Below are positions 1-8,593 of a stretch of DNA of 21,711 nt, one piece after another. Each line of letters begins with the position of its first letter. Within the stretch, counting starts at the first letter, position 1. The notes under the pieces were generated by a model that worked only from the letters and a program-made list of their open reading frames with translations, did not search any database and was not told where the DNA came from. The translations under genes and the position numbers were made by a program. Origin of the DNA: an uncultured Clostridia bacterium (GTDB lineage Bacteria; Bacillota; Clostridia; Oscillospirales; Acutalibacteraceae); NCBI GenBank assembly GCA_937896885.1, contig CALBNX010000045.1:1-21711 (forward strand). The letters are read 5' to 3'.

Positions 1-60
1 GTATTCTTAAACGAAATGGAGGATAAGAAATATGACATCACAAAAATCTTTGAAAAATAA
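1..60 (+). CDS. C-terminal tail of an upstream gene (possibly the ABC ATPase partner)
   Basis: Frame 1 stays open from the window edge to a TAA at 58-60 and encodes a 19-residue charged tail (VFLNEMEDKKYDITKIFEK). It would overlap the next gene by 29 bases. The other two forward frames stop before base 30, so this is the only frame in which an upstream gene could run into the permease gene. Large permeases of this kind are usually preceded by their ATP-binding subunit, so an ABC ATPase is the best guess. Nothing in 19 residues proves it, and the open frame could be chance. Confidence 0.4.
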   Translation, partial: VFLNEMEDKKYDITKIFEK

Positions 61-2521
61 TGTGAATCTCAATGATTTCAAGAGAAGTATTACAGGCTCA
101 TTGTTGTTTCCAATAATCGCATTTCTTGTGTTATTTTTCATGGTAACAGTACCTGTTATCTCTTATGTAAACACAGAAGATTTTATTAAAACTCCAATTC
201 ACCCTGAACTTCAGATGTTTTTAGGACCAGGCTCAACTTTTGCTTATTCACCTGAACTTATGTTTATGGGAATGGTGTGCTGTGGTGCATTGGTTGCAGT
301 TAAATCGTATTTCTTCCTTGTTTCTAAAAAACAAGTGAATGTATTTTTAAGCCTTGGTGTTACAAGAAACACAATGTTTATTAACAGAACACTTTCTGCA
401 ATCATCACACTTTTTGCATCAACATTTATTCCTGTATTTATTGTTTATTTAATCAATATTGCAAAATTTGGTGCATCGGCTTATCTTACAAGCGTATTCT
501 TATATTTCGTTGCAGGTCTTTTTGTCAGCGGAATGGTGGGCTATGCAATCGCAGCCTTTGCAATGATGGTATCAGGCAATATTTTTGAAGCAGGTCTTAC
601 GGGTGCAGCACTTTCATTCACACCGTTTATGTTATATAGTGTTTTTGAACAATTGAACTATTCCGTATTAAGAGGCTTTATTGCTACATCATACGGCACT
701 ACTTGGTCAACTGCTTTAATTCCATTCACATTTGTGGATACAGCAGAACAATATACAGGTGACCCATCATTTTACCGAATTGGTGATATGTTAGGCACTA
801 TTCAAAAATCTGTGCTTGTTAAAGGTGAAATCCCTGAAAAAATGTTGGTTGATAAATATTTTATTATTCCTGTTTTGGCTTGGGCAATCGTTGCAGTTGT
901 GCTTATTTCTGTGGCACTCTTACTCTTTAACAGAAGAAAAGCAGAACACGCAAATTCATTTGGTCACTTTGCAGTTTCAAGAGCAGTTGTTTCTGTGTTC
1001 GTGATGGCTTTTGCAGCATATTTTGCAGTTGGTGCTTTTGGCTATGACCTTCAATATGAAGTGTTTGGATTATTCCTTGTAACAGTCGGTCTTGTTTTAA
1101 TTGGCTTATTCTTTACACAACTTATAATGGCAAGAAAAGTCAAGGCTTTTGTGAAAGCATTGCCGATTTATGCAGTTGCGTTTTGTGTGCTTGCTGTGGC
1201 TTTTGTGGCAGTGGGTACAGAATATCTTGGCACATATAATAAAACACCTGCAAAAGAAGATGTTAAGAGTGTTGCAATCAGTTTAGAGAGTCTTGATTTG
1301 TTCTATAATTCGGTTTATCCAAACAATAATCGTTATGTTAAGTCAACAGATGCAAACGATATCAATATGATTCTTGAACTCTTTGACCAGATTAAAGCTG
1401 ACGAAAGAACAAAAGAGAATAACATGAACGAAGGATTTGTTACTTTCGCCATTGAAGATAAAAACGGAGAAACAATGTATCGAGAGTTCGATGTGTTCTC
1501 TGCAGAAATCTTTATGAATTATCTTCAAAAGGTATATAACTCACCATATTTTGATGCAGTTGTTGAAGAAGAACTTTTAGGCTTCAATGATAAAAACATT
1601 TCAGCAAACGGTAAATATTATTTACATGATTATGATGAGTCTATGTATGAAGGTGTATATTATGCAGAAATAATTGATAACAACGAAATCGGCATATTCA
1701 ATTATTTCGATAACAGTTTGGTAATCAAAACTCCTAATCGTGATAAAGAATATGATGAAGAAAATGCTGTGCAAATCTACAAGGGCGACGACCTTGCTCG
1801 TGCACTTTATGAAGACTATACAAAGATGACTTTTGATGATTTGTTTAAAAATCCAAATAAGCCAATAGCAGTTTTAGGTCAGCTTGGTGAGAAATGCTTT
1901 AATACAAATGATACACTAAAGCCATCAACAAATGAGTCAGAAAAATATATGTATAGTGATGTAACATCTGTTTATGGGGATGTTGAATATCAGAATAAAA
2001 ACCCTGATGAATTTGTAATCCGCAACGCTTATGTATCTATTTCAATTTATCCACAGATGACAAACACTGTTAACTATTTCAAAGAGAATATGATGGATTT
2101 TGAATATAAATATGACGGCAAAATCAAAGAAGTTCTTTATTCAGATTTAAGTTATGACAGTGCTTGTGCTAAGTATAGTGAAACAGTTGAAAGTAGATTT
2201 GATGGACGCGGAAATCATTTTTATGACACAACAAAAATCATATTCTTTAGAAATGATAATTTCAGTTATTTCCGTTTAAGATATATGATGGATTATGTTA
2301 CAAGCGAAATCAACTATATGAATATGCTTAAAGAGATTTATGAAAAAGCAGAAAGCCCATTAAAACTAGTTGACAAATCAAAGCAACAAAGTGTAATTGA
2401 CAACGCCGTGCCATATTATCTCACATATCAGGACAACGGAAAATACATTTACATTGTCTATGAAGACGGCACAGTGATAAGTCAATACATTCCACAAGCT
2501 AATATCAATGTTTTAAAATAA
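32..2521 (+). CDS. ABC-2-type transporter permease with large C-terminal extracytoplasmic domain (DUF6449-like)
   Basis: 829-residue integral membrane protein. The start is set by GGAGG at 18-22, nine bases before the ATG. The first ~400 residues hold about nine hydrophobic segments (roughly 24-46, 72-98, 112-142, 150-178, 185-205, 278-300, 318-338, 343-368 and 375-396), the pattern of an ABC-2 permease. From about residue 400 to the end it is soluble, acidic and rich in Tyr, Asp and Asn, with no further membrane segment, so it probably sits outside the membrane. This matches the two-part architecture of Firmicutes permeases annotated with DUF6449, which usually pair with an ATP-binding protein and a GntR-type (YtrA-like) regulator encoded just upstream. 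That region is outside the window. The substrate cannot be read from sequence; antimicrobial or peptide export is a family-level guess. Confidence 0.75.
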   Translation: MTSQKSLKNNVNLNDFKRSITGSLLFPIIAFLVLFFMVTVPVISYVNTEDFIKTPIHPELQMFLGPGSTFAYSPELMFMGMVCCGALVAVKSYFFLVSKKQVNVFLSLGVTRNTMFINRTLSAIITLFASTFIPVFIVYLINIAKFGASAYLTSVFLYFVAGLFVSGMVGYAIAAFAMMVSGNIFEAGLTGAALSFTPFMLYSVFEQLNYSVLRGFIATSYGTTWSTALIPFTFVDTAEQYTGDPSFYRIGDMLGTIQKSVLVKGEIPEKMLVDKYFIIPVLAWAIVAVVLISVALLLFNRRKAEHANSFGHFAVSRAVVSVFVMAFAAYFAVGAFGYDLQYEVFGLFLVTVGLVLIGLFFTQLIMARKVKAFVKALPIYAVAFCVLAVAFVAVGTEYLGTYNKTPAKEDVKSVAISLESLDLFYNSVYPNNNRYVKSTDANDINMILELFDQIKADERTKENNMNEGFVTFAIEDKNGETMYREFDVFSAEIFMNYLQKVYNSPYFDAVVEEELLGFNDKNISANGKYYLHDYDESMYEGVYYAEIIDNNEIGIFNYFDNSLVIKTPNRDKEYDEENAVQIYKGDDLARALYEDYTKMTFDDLFKNPNKPIAVLGQLGEKCFNTNDTLKPSTNESEKYMYSDVTSVYGDVEYQNKNPDEFVIRNAYVSISIYPQMTNTVNYFKENMMDFEYKYDGKIKEVLYSDLSYDSACAKYSETVESRFDGRGNHFYDTTKIIFFRNDNFSYFRLRYMMDYVTSEINYMNMLKEIYEKAESPLKLVDKSKQQSVIDNAVPYYLTYQDNGKYIYIVYEDGTVISQYIPQANINVLK

Positions 2522-2530
2522 TAAAAAAGT

Positions 2531-2552
2531 GGGGGACTATATATCGTCCCCC
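2531..2552. terminator. Hairpin downstream of the ABC permease gene
   Basis: A perfect 7-bp stem GGGGGAC/GTCCCCC with an 8-base AT loop begins ten bases after the permease stop. On the plus strand the hairpin is followed only by a weak T run. On the minus strand it is followed by ACTTTTTT, so it is the better terminator for transcription arriving from the GH3 gene. It probably helps separate the two convergent units. Confidence 0.6.
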
Positions 2553-2553
2553 A

Positions 2554-2586
2554 TAATTCTGCATTCTGAATTTTTAATTCTGCATT
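2554..2586. repeat. Short direct repeat (12 bp x 2)
   Basis: TAATTCTGCATT occurs at 2554-2565 and again at 2575-2586, separated by a 9-base AT-rich spacer. It lies between the two terminator hairpins of convergent genes. Variants of this kind of sequence can be dispersed intergenic repeats in Clostridia, but no third copy is visible in this window. Confidence 0.5.
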
Positions 2587-2614
2587 AAAAAAATCCTCCC
2601 GAGTGGGAGGATTT
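2587..2614 (-). terminator. Rho-independent terminator of the rmuC-GH3 unit
   Basis: A perfect 10-bp stem (AAATCCTCCC/GGGAGGATTT, 2591-2600 and 2605-2614) has a GAGT loop. On the minus strand it is followed by seven consecutive T residues (A run at 2587-2593 on plus). It ends ten bases past the GH3 stop codon. On the plus strand it is followed by a weaker TTTCTTTCT tract and may also stop readthrough from the permease gene. Confidence 0.85.
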
Positions 2615-2623
2615 CTTTCTATG

Positions 2624-5065
2624 TTAGATTTGTTTTAATTTGCCGAGATTCTTAATGAGATTTGGAATACCCTTGAAGATTACTTTAAGACCTGCGCCCA
2701 TTTTATCTTCGTGAATAATCATAATAAGACCTTTTGCCATTTCAGGGCTAAAGAGACCGAAACTCATTGAGATAAAGTTCTTGATTGGAAGCTGTGTTGC
2801 AACTGCACCAGCCATTGTGTCAGCACCAAGAAGTTTAATGAGAAGACGATAAATTCTGCCACCCCATTTGCTATCTTGAGCATCTTCAATAGTGTTAAGG
2901 AATGTGAATGGTGCGTTCTTATCTCTAACTGATGGTGGAAGCTCTTTACCATAAACTGCTTCGAATTCGTTTGCAGGAACATTCATAATGTCTGCACCGT
3001 AATATGATGGAGCAGTTGTCTTATAATCAGGGATTTCAGCTTCTACTGTTGATTCAACATTAACAGTTGCTTCAAGCTTGATGTCACGGCTTGATGCGCC
3101 AACTAAAATCTTGAAGTCACCGCTTTCAACATGCCAGTCACCAAGAATTACATTGTAATATGCAAATGCACGCTTGTCGAGTGTGATTTCTACTTCTTTT
3201 TCTTCGCCTGCTTTTAAGAATACTTTCTTGAATGCACGAAGCTCTTTAACAGGACGATAAATTGTGCTTTCAACGTCATTCACATAAACCTGTGCAACTT
3301 CTGCACCATCAACGTCGCCTGTGTTTTTGATTTTAAATGAAACAGTAACTGTGTCAGTGTCTTTAATGCTGTCAGCAGAAACCTTAATGTCGCTGTATTC
3401 AAATGTTGTGTATGAAAGACCATGACCGAATGGGAATGCAACTTCCTTTTCTGCTGTGTCATAGTATTTATAACCAACATAAACACCTTCTCTGTATTCA
3501 ACAGAAACTGGTGTGCCAGGGAAGTAGTTATGGCTTGAATTATCTTCAAGTGCAAGTGGATATGTTTCGCTGAGTTTACCACTTGGGTTAACATCACCAA
3601 AGATAATGTCACAAACTGCGCTGCCACCAGCCTGACCTGTAAGGAACATATTAAGGATAGCAGGCACTTTGTCAGCCCAAGGCATTGCTACAGATGCACC
3701 ACCTGAAAGTACAACGATTGTGTTAGGATTAACTTTGAGAACTTCTTCAACCAGAGTGTTGTGAATAGGTGGAAGATTGATGTGAGCTCTGTCGTTGCCT
3801 TCTGTTTCATATTCGTCAGTAAGACCAACAAATACAACAGCAACATCAGCATTTCTTGCTCTTTCTTTAGCTTCAACAATGAGTTCCATTGCTTTCTTTT
3901 CTTTGCACTTCTTGAGTTCATAACCCTTTGAGAATGTGAAGTTAACACCCATCTCTTTCATTGTGCTATAAGCAGAATCAAGCTTGATTGGGTTGATGAG
4001 TGATGAACCAGCACCCTGATAACGAGGAGTGTGAGCCATTTCACCGATAAGAGCAATTTTTGCATCCTTTTTAAGTGGAAGAAGACCACCGTCATTCTTC
4101 ATAAGAACCATACACTGACCTGCGATTTCACGAGCAAGGTTGTGGTGAGCGTCACTATCGTATGTATAATCGCCGAGAACTTTTTCAGCTTTCTTTGACA
4201 TTTCAATAATCTTATCAACTGCTGCGTCAAGAATAGCCTCATCAAGCGTGCCATCGTTAACTGCATCGATAATAAGCTTTGTGCCAATACCTGAAGATGT
4301 TGGCATTTCGATTTCCTGACCTGCAATAAGACCAGGAACTCTTTCGTTCTCTGCGCCCCAGTCAGTAATAACAACGCCTTCGAATCCGAAATCGTCACGA
4401 AGAACATCAGTTAAAAGCCACTTGTTTTCAGCAGCATAAGTGCCGTTAAGACGGTTATATGAGTTCATAATTGTCCAAGGCTGAGCTTTTTTAACTGTGA
4501 TTTCGAAAGGAAGAAGATATGTTTCGCGAAGTGTTCTTTCGTCAACAACAGCATTAACTGTCATTCTGCGAGTTTCTTGGTTGTTTGCTGCATAGTGTTT
4601 GAGAGATGTACCAACACCCTTGCTCTGAACACCGTTAACAAATGCTGCAGACATTTCACCTGCAAGAACACCGTCTTCTGAAAAATATTCAAAGTTACGT
4701 CCGCAAAGTGGTGAACGCTTGATGTTAGTCCCTGGTCCTAAAAGAACAGATACTTTTTCTTTTAAGCATTCTTCACCGAGTGCCTGACCCATCTTATAGA
4801 TAAGGTCAGTATCCCAAGAACAAGCAGTTGCAGATGCTGTTGGGAAGCAGATAGCAGGAACACCTTTCAAAAGATTTGTTTCACCCTTTGGTGTGTCGCC
4901 TGGGTCACCTTTTTTACGGATACCGTGAGGACCGTCGTTAAGGCTTATAGACTTGATACCAAGTCTTTCTACAGGCTGTGAGTGCCAATAGTCAAGACCA
5001 TCGCACATACTTGCTTTTTCTTCAAGAGTCATTTGTGCGATAAGGTCAGCGTGTTTAAGAGCCAT
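2624..5065 (-). CDS. Glycoside hydrolase family 3 beta-glucosidase (cytoplasmic)
   Basis: Hydrolyses beta-linked glucosides or related oligosaccharides by the retaining GH3 mechanism. The family order is present: N-terminal (beta/alpha)8 domain with the NDGPHG and KHYAANNQE motifs, the nucleophile Asp at about residue 235 in VVITDWGAE, and the second alpha/beta domain with ETEGNDR (about 420-426), where the acid/base Glu is expected. GQAGG and the FPFGHGLSYT junction follow, then a fibronectin-III-like domain. A further C-terminal tail of roughly 120 residues contains hydrophobic stretches. There is no signal peptide, so it should act on imported sugars. Start choice: two in-frame ATGs lie at 5071 and 5065. 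AGGAGG (5079-5074) is only 2 bases from the first and 8 from the second, so I chose the second (813 residues). It lies 44 bases behind rmuC on the same strand. The true substrate (beta-glucoside, xyloside or other) is not determined. Confidence 0.93.
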   Translation of the reverse strand: MALKHADLIAQMTLEEKASMCDGLDYWHSQPVERLGIKSISLNDGPHGIRKKGDPGDTPKGETNLLKGVPAICFPTASATACSWDTDLIYKMGQALGEECLKEKVSVLLGPGTNIKRSPLCGRNFEYFSEDGVLAGEMSAAFVNGVQSKGVGTSLKHYAANNQETRRMTVNAVVDERTLRETYLLPFEITVKKAQPWTIMNSYNRLNGTYAAENKWLLTDVLRDDFGFEGVVITDWGAENERVPGLIAGQEIEMPTSSGIGTKLIIDAVNDGTLDEAILDAAVDKIIEMSKKAEKVLGDYTYDSDAHHNLAREIAGQCMVLMKNDGGLLPLKKDAKIALIGEMAHTPRYQGAGSSLINPIKLDSAYSTMKEMGVNFTFSKGYELKKCKEKKAMELIVEAKERARNADVAVVFVGLTDEYETEGNDRAHINLPPIHNTLVEEVLKVNPNTIVVLSGGASVAMPWADKVPAILNMFLTGQAGGSAVCDIIFGDVNPSGKLSETYPLALEDNSSHNYFPGTPVSVEYREGVYVGYKYYDTAEKEVAFPFGHGLSYTTFEYSDIKVSADSIKDTDTVTVSFKIKNTGDVDGAEVAQVYVNDVESTIYRPVKELRAFKKVFLKAGEEKEVEITLDKRAFAYYNVILGDWHVESGDFKILVGASSRDIKLEATVNVESTVEAEIPDYKTTAPSYYGADIMNVPANEFEAVYGKELPPSVRDKNAPFTFLNTIEDAQDSKWGGRIYRLLIKLLGADTMAGAVATQLPIKNFISMSFGLFSPEMAKGLIMIIHEDKMGAGLKVIFKGIPNLIKNLGKLKQI

Positions 5066-5109
5066 TTCCATTTCCTCCTAAAATATAACATTTTATATTA
5101 ACATTTCTA

Positions 5110-6432
5110 TTATATATCAACACTATCGGTTTCGTCAAATAAAAGTTTATCTGCTGAAACTGTGTCAATTGCTTCAATGTTTTTGAGTTTTCTCTGAATA
5201 AAGAGATTTTTGCGTTCTGCGTCCTCAAGAGTTTTGCCCGCTTCGTCAACTTTTTTCTTTGCCTTTGCAAGTAAGTCACCGAATTTTTCATATTGTGCCT
5301 TTGCTGCACCCAAAAGCTCACGAACTTCGTTTGCTTTTTCGTTGATTGCGATTGTCTTAAAGCCCATTGAGAGAGAATTGAGAAGTGCTGTGATAGTTGA
5401 TGGACCTGCAATCATAACATTGTAATCATTCTGTATTTTTTCAGGTAATCCTGTTCTTGATGATGCGATTTCAGCATAAAGACCCTCTGTTGCAAGATAC
5501 ATAATCGCAAAAGGTGTTGTGTCAGGCACATGAATATATTTTGCGATTGACTTTGCTTCGCCGAGCACTCTGCTTTCAAGTTCTTTGCGTGCAAGTTTAA
5601 CTGCATCTGCATCTGCTTTATCAGCGGCATCACAAAGACGGACATAGTCTTCCATAGGGAATTTTGAGTCAACAGGCAATAAAATATCTTTGCCGTCTTT
5701 TTCACTTGATGGGATACGGATTGCAAATTCAACTCGGTCAAGTGAATTTGGTACAGTTGCAACATTCTTTTCGAACATATTAGGGATAGTCTGGTTCAAA
5801 ATGCCTTCAAGCTGAACTTCTGCCCAAGTACCACGAGCTTTAACATTGGTGAGCACACGGTTAAGTGCAGTAACATTTTCTGTAACACCTGTTGAAAGCT
5901 TTTGCATCTCACCAAGAGATTTATATAAGTTTTCAAGCTGGTCAGAAACAGTTTTAAATGAAGAATTAAGTCTTGTTGTAAGTGTTGAAGTGAGTTTTTC
6001 GTCAACAGTAACTCTCATTTCTTCAAGTTTCTTTTCATTTGACTCTTGCATTTTGGTAATTGATGTTTCAAGGGACTTGTTTTGCTTGTCACCTTGGTCA
6101 ACAAGCATCTGAATAACCTTTTCTCTGTGTTCAAAATTGCCCTTATTCATATTATCAATACGACCTGACATATCATCAAGGCTCTTTTTCACATCTTCAC
6201 GAATTTCTTTGTTAGAATTCTGATTTTCAACACGAATTCTGTGAAATTCGTCACCCATATTTTTTGTTATGTATTCAAGCTTGTTTTCAAGTGACTTGAT
6301 TTCATCACTTTCTTCGGTGTTTGCTTCTTTAATTGCCTTTGACAATTTACCAAAATAAACACCAAGCACAATAAAACTGATTGCAAGAAAAGCCATTAAA
6401 ATATATTTTGCAATTTCAAGAAATAATTCCAT
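5110..6432 (-). CDS. rmuC: RmuC-family DNA recombination protein
   Basis: RmuC proteins are membrane-anchored, nuclease-fold proteins that limit inversions at short inverted repeats in E. coli; their biochemical activity is not well defined. Here an N-terminal membrane segment (about residues 4-26) is followed by a long coiled coil (about 28-185) and the RmuC core. The core contains GTWAEVQLEGIL and the RVEFAIRIP ... LPVDSKFP region, the PD-(D/E)XK-like signature of the family. A second helical stretch closes the C-terminus. Start choice: an ATG at 6447 is possible, but its own codons form the GGGGAG (6445-6440) that sits 7 bases before the ATG at 6432. The shorter 440-residue form (MELFLEIAKY) is therefore preferred, and it begins directly with the membrane anchor. 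It is transcribed divergently from the lipoprotein gene and probably together with the GH3 gene. Confidence 0.92.
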   Translation of the reverse strand: MELFLEIAKYILMAFLAISFIVLGVYFGKLSKAIKEANTEESDEIKSLENKLEYITKNMGDEFHRIRVENQNSNKEIREDVKKSLDDMSGRIDNMNKGNFEHREKVIQMLVDQGDKQNKSLETSITKMQESNEKKLEEMRVTVDEKLTSTLTTRLNSSFKTVSDQLENLYKSLGEMQKLSTGVTENVTALNRVLTNVKARGTWAEVQLEGILNQTIPNMFEKNVATVPNSLDRVEFAIRIPSSEKDGKDILLPVDSKFPMEDYVRLCDAADKADADAVKLARKELESRVLGEAKSIAKYIHVPDTTPFAIMYLATEGLYAEIASSRTGLPEKIQNDYNVMIAGPSTITALLNSLSMGFKTIAINEKANEVRELLGAAKAQYEKFGDLLAKAKKKVDEAGKTLEDAERKNLFIQRKLKNIEAIDTVSADKLLFDETDSVDI

Positions 6433-6463
6433 ATTTTTACTCCCCATTTATAATGTATAACTC

Positions 6464-6472
6464 ATTATAACA
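6464..6472 (-). promoter_or_regulatory. Extended -10 promoter for rmuC
   Basis: On the minus strand TGT-TATAAT forms a perfect extended -10 element (TATAAT at 6469-6464). Transcription would start near 6457, giving a leader of about 25 bases that contains the GGGGAG ribosome binding site. No good -35 box is visible, as is common with extended -10 promoters. Confidence 0.6.
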
Positions 6473-6520
6473 AAATTATATAATAAAAGATAGTTTTTTA
6501 TAAAAATTTTTATGAAAATA

Positions 6521-6549
6521 TAGAACTATTTATATTTTTTTGTTATACT
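6521..6549 (+). promoter_or_regulatory. Probable promoter of the lipoprotein-VanZ-DUF1015 operon
   Basis: An extended -10 element TGT-TATACT (6541-6549) lies 17 bases downstream of a weak -35 candidate TAGAAC (6521-6526). The predicted start near 6556 leaves only about 10 bases of leader before the ATG at 6567, so the ribosome binding site AAAGGTG would lie at the very 5' end of the message. Confidence 0.5.
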
Positions 6550-6566
6550 GTAAAAAGGTGATTTGA

Positions 6567-8132
6567 ATGTTTAAGAAAATCATATCAATTTTAATGGCGT
6601 TTGTGCTTATTTCCACTTGTTTTTCAGGTTGCAAAGGCGACAAAGAAACAGGTGAGGCGTTAGCCTGTGCAATTTCACAAATGCCAACCACATTTGACCC
6701 GCAAATTGCATCATCAACAGTTGAAAAAATGATTTCTGTCAATATTTTTGATGGACTCTTTAAATTGGACGAAAACGGCGAGCCACAAAAATGTGCTGCG
6801 GTTGATTATTCTGTTTCAGCAGACGGATTAGTTTATACTTTCCAGATTCAAAAAGATACATATTATTATCTCTCATCAGCAGTTAAGAATTTTCTTGAAG
6901 ATAAAAACGTGACAATAGAAGCGAAGGTTACTGCCGAAGATTTCGCATTCGGGATTATTCGTAGTATTCTTCCCGAAACAAATTCAGAAGATTTTGAGCT
7001 TTTAAGTGTAATCCAAAATGCAAATGCTGTTCATAACGGCACAATGGGTGCAGACTCTCTTGGTGTTCGTGTAACAGGGGAATACACTCTTGAAATCACA
7101 CTCGAAAAACCAAGTGACGATTTTCTCTATGCATTAAGCCAACCTGTTTCATATCCTTGCGATAAAGAATTCTTTGACTTGACTGGTGGACGCTATGGTC
7201 TTGCATCAAAATACATAATCACAAATGGTGGATTCTATCTTTCAAATGTGAGTGAAGAAAAGTCTGTTAGAATTGCAATGAATAGTGAGTATAAAGGTAG
7301 CCATAAGGTGATTCCGTCAGCGGTGGGATTTTATCTCAATACCGATTCTGTTAATGTAGCCGATAAACTTGATAAAGGTGACTATGATGTTGGTTTCTTT
7401 ACCGACGAAGATGCTATTGACGAATTGGGCCGTCGAGTGCAAAAGAATGTGCTCGAGAACATTTCTTGCTCTTTGATTTTTAATATGAAGAAAGAGAGTT
7501 TGCAGAATTTATCACTTCGCACAGGACTTGTAGCTGGTATCAACCTTGCAGACGAAACAATGCAAACACTTGTACCTTCATATTTCGGTGTTGACGGCAC
7601 AGTTGAGAGAATTTCTTTCAATGCGGATAATGCTCATAACACAATGATTAAGGCTTTTGAAGAGCTGAAAATCAAAAATCTTTCTATTGATATTCTTTGC
7701 ACAGAAAAATATGAAAAAATGGCAAAAAATATCGTCAACAGTTGGCAAAGCAGTATCGGTGTTGAACTTAATGGTACTGTAACCGTTGCGGACGAAAAAG
7801 ATTTCAATAAGAAGATAAATAGTGGCGAATTTGAACTTGCAATTTATCCGATAACGGTTGATTCTGATGAAGCAAGTGATTTTCTAAAAGTTTTCACAAC
7901 AGGTGAGAATGTGTTCGGATATTCTTCTGACGAATATAATCGCATATGGAATGATTTAGGAAATAATCCAACCAACGATAAAATCAATTATGCACAAAGC
8001 TATTTGCTCAAAAATGCAGTTGTGTTACCACTTGTTAGTGAAGACACAGTTTTTGCAGTTGCAAAGGGTACAACTGGAATTTATTTCTGTGATAACAGAG
8101 CAAATGTGTATTTCTATAAAGGACAAAAATAA
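6567..8132 (+). CDS. Family 5 extracellular solute-binding lipoprotein (peptide-type ABC transporter)
   Basis: 521-residue protein with a lipoprotein signal: KK, a hydrophobic core and a lipobox-like FSGC with the lipidated Cys at residue 22 (Phe at -3 is slightly atypical). The mature part matches SBP_bac_5 proteins: PTTFDPQIASSTVEKMISVNIFDGL near the N-terminus, SADGLVYTFQIQ, and VTAEDFAFGI. It should be anchored outside the membrane and bind oligopeptides or similar ligands for an ABC importer. No permease or ATPase genes of an importer are adjacent, so it is an orphan binding protein here. The start is supported by AAAGGTG upstream. Its TAA shares one base with the ATG of the VanZ-like gene, implying translational coupling. 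Confidence 0.88.
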   Translation: MFKKIISILMAFVLISTCFSGCKGDKETGEALACAISQMPTTFDPQIASSTVEKMISVNIFDGLFKLDENGEPQKCAAVDYSVSADGLVYTFQIQKDTYYYLSSAVKNFLEDKNVTIEAKVTAEDFAFGIIRSILPETNSEDFELLSVIQNANAVHNGTMGADSLGVRVTGEYTLEITLEKPSDDFLYALSQPVSYPCDKEFFDLTGGRYGLASKYIITNGGFYLSNVSEEKSVRIAMNSEYKGSHKVIPSAVGFYLNTDSVNVADKLDKGDYDVGFFTDEDAIDELGRRVQKNVLENISCSLIFNMKKESLQNLSLRTGLVAGINLADETMQTLVPSYFGVDGTVERISFNADNAHNTMIKAFEELKIKNLSIDILCTEKYEKMAKNIVNSWQSSIGVELNGTVTVADEKDFNKKINSGEFELAIYPITVDSDEASDFLKVFTTGENVFGYSSDEYNRIWNDLGNNPTNDKINYAQSYLLKNAVVLPLVSEDTVFAVAKGTTGIYFCDNRANVYFYKGQK

Positions 8133-8593
8133 TGACAACAAAAAGAAAAATTCATATCGGGGTTTCGTGGGTGCTTGTAATAATCTGTATGGGAATAATA
8201 TTCTTCTTGTCAGCACAGAATGGTGAAGAATCATCAGATTTAAGTGGCTCATTTGTAATGGCTTTTTTAAATGGATTGGGCATTGTGATTGACGAAGGAC
8301 TTCTTCGCAGTATTGCCCATTGCCTTGAATTTATGGGGCTTTCAGTACTTTTTTTCAATGCGATTTATGTAACTTGGTTTTTAAAACTCACACCAATAAT
8401 TGCATTTTTTGGCACGGTGCTTTATGCAATAACTGATGAAATTCATCAAATATTTGTACCCGGCAGAGCATTCCAGATAAGTGACATTTTAGTTGATAGC
8501 ACAGGTGCTTTGATTGGTGTCATAGCATCATTTGTAATATTAAAAGTTATACTTTACATAATGAAAAGGGGAAATAAAAATGGCAATTCTTAA
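8132..8593 (+). CDS. VanZ-like family membrane protein
   Basis: 153-residue protein with about four membrane segments (roughly 10-28, 68-85, 87-108 and 125-145). It carries the VanZ family signature: FFLSAQNGEES after the first segment, AHCLEFMGL, and TDEIHQIFVPGR followed by DILVDSTGALIG. The family is named for the accessory teicoplanin-resistance protein VanZ, but most members are of unknown role and this one has no van genes nearby. Its ATG overlaps the stop codon of the lipoprotein gene by one base (AAGGAC is the ribosome binding site), and its 3' end overlaps the DUF1015 gene by 14 bases. The three genes are surely co-transcribed. Confidence 0.88.
   Translation: MTTKRKIHIGVSWVLVIICMGIIFFLSAQNGEESSDLSGSFVMAFLNGLGIVIDEGLLRSIAHCLEFMGLSVLFFNAIYVTWFLKLTPIIAFFGTVLYAITDEIHQIFVPGRAFQISDILVDSTGALIGVIASFVILKVILYIMKRGNKNGNS

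Noticed and set aside
7..18. 12-bp match TTAAACGAAATG upstream of both the permease gene (7-18) and copA (19140-19151)
   Set aside because: It is next to the ribosome binding site in both cases, is AT-rich and has no dyad symmetry. With two copies only, chance or a shared translation-initiation context is enough to explain it.
5055..5411. Minus-strand open frame overlapping the end of rmuC and the start of the GH3 gene
   Set aside because: It lies inside the well-supported rmuC frame, with a Gln/Lys/Leu-rich composition typical of a shifted reading of a coding sequence.
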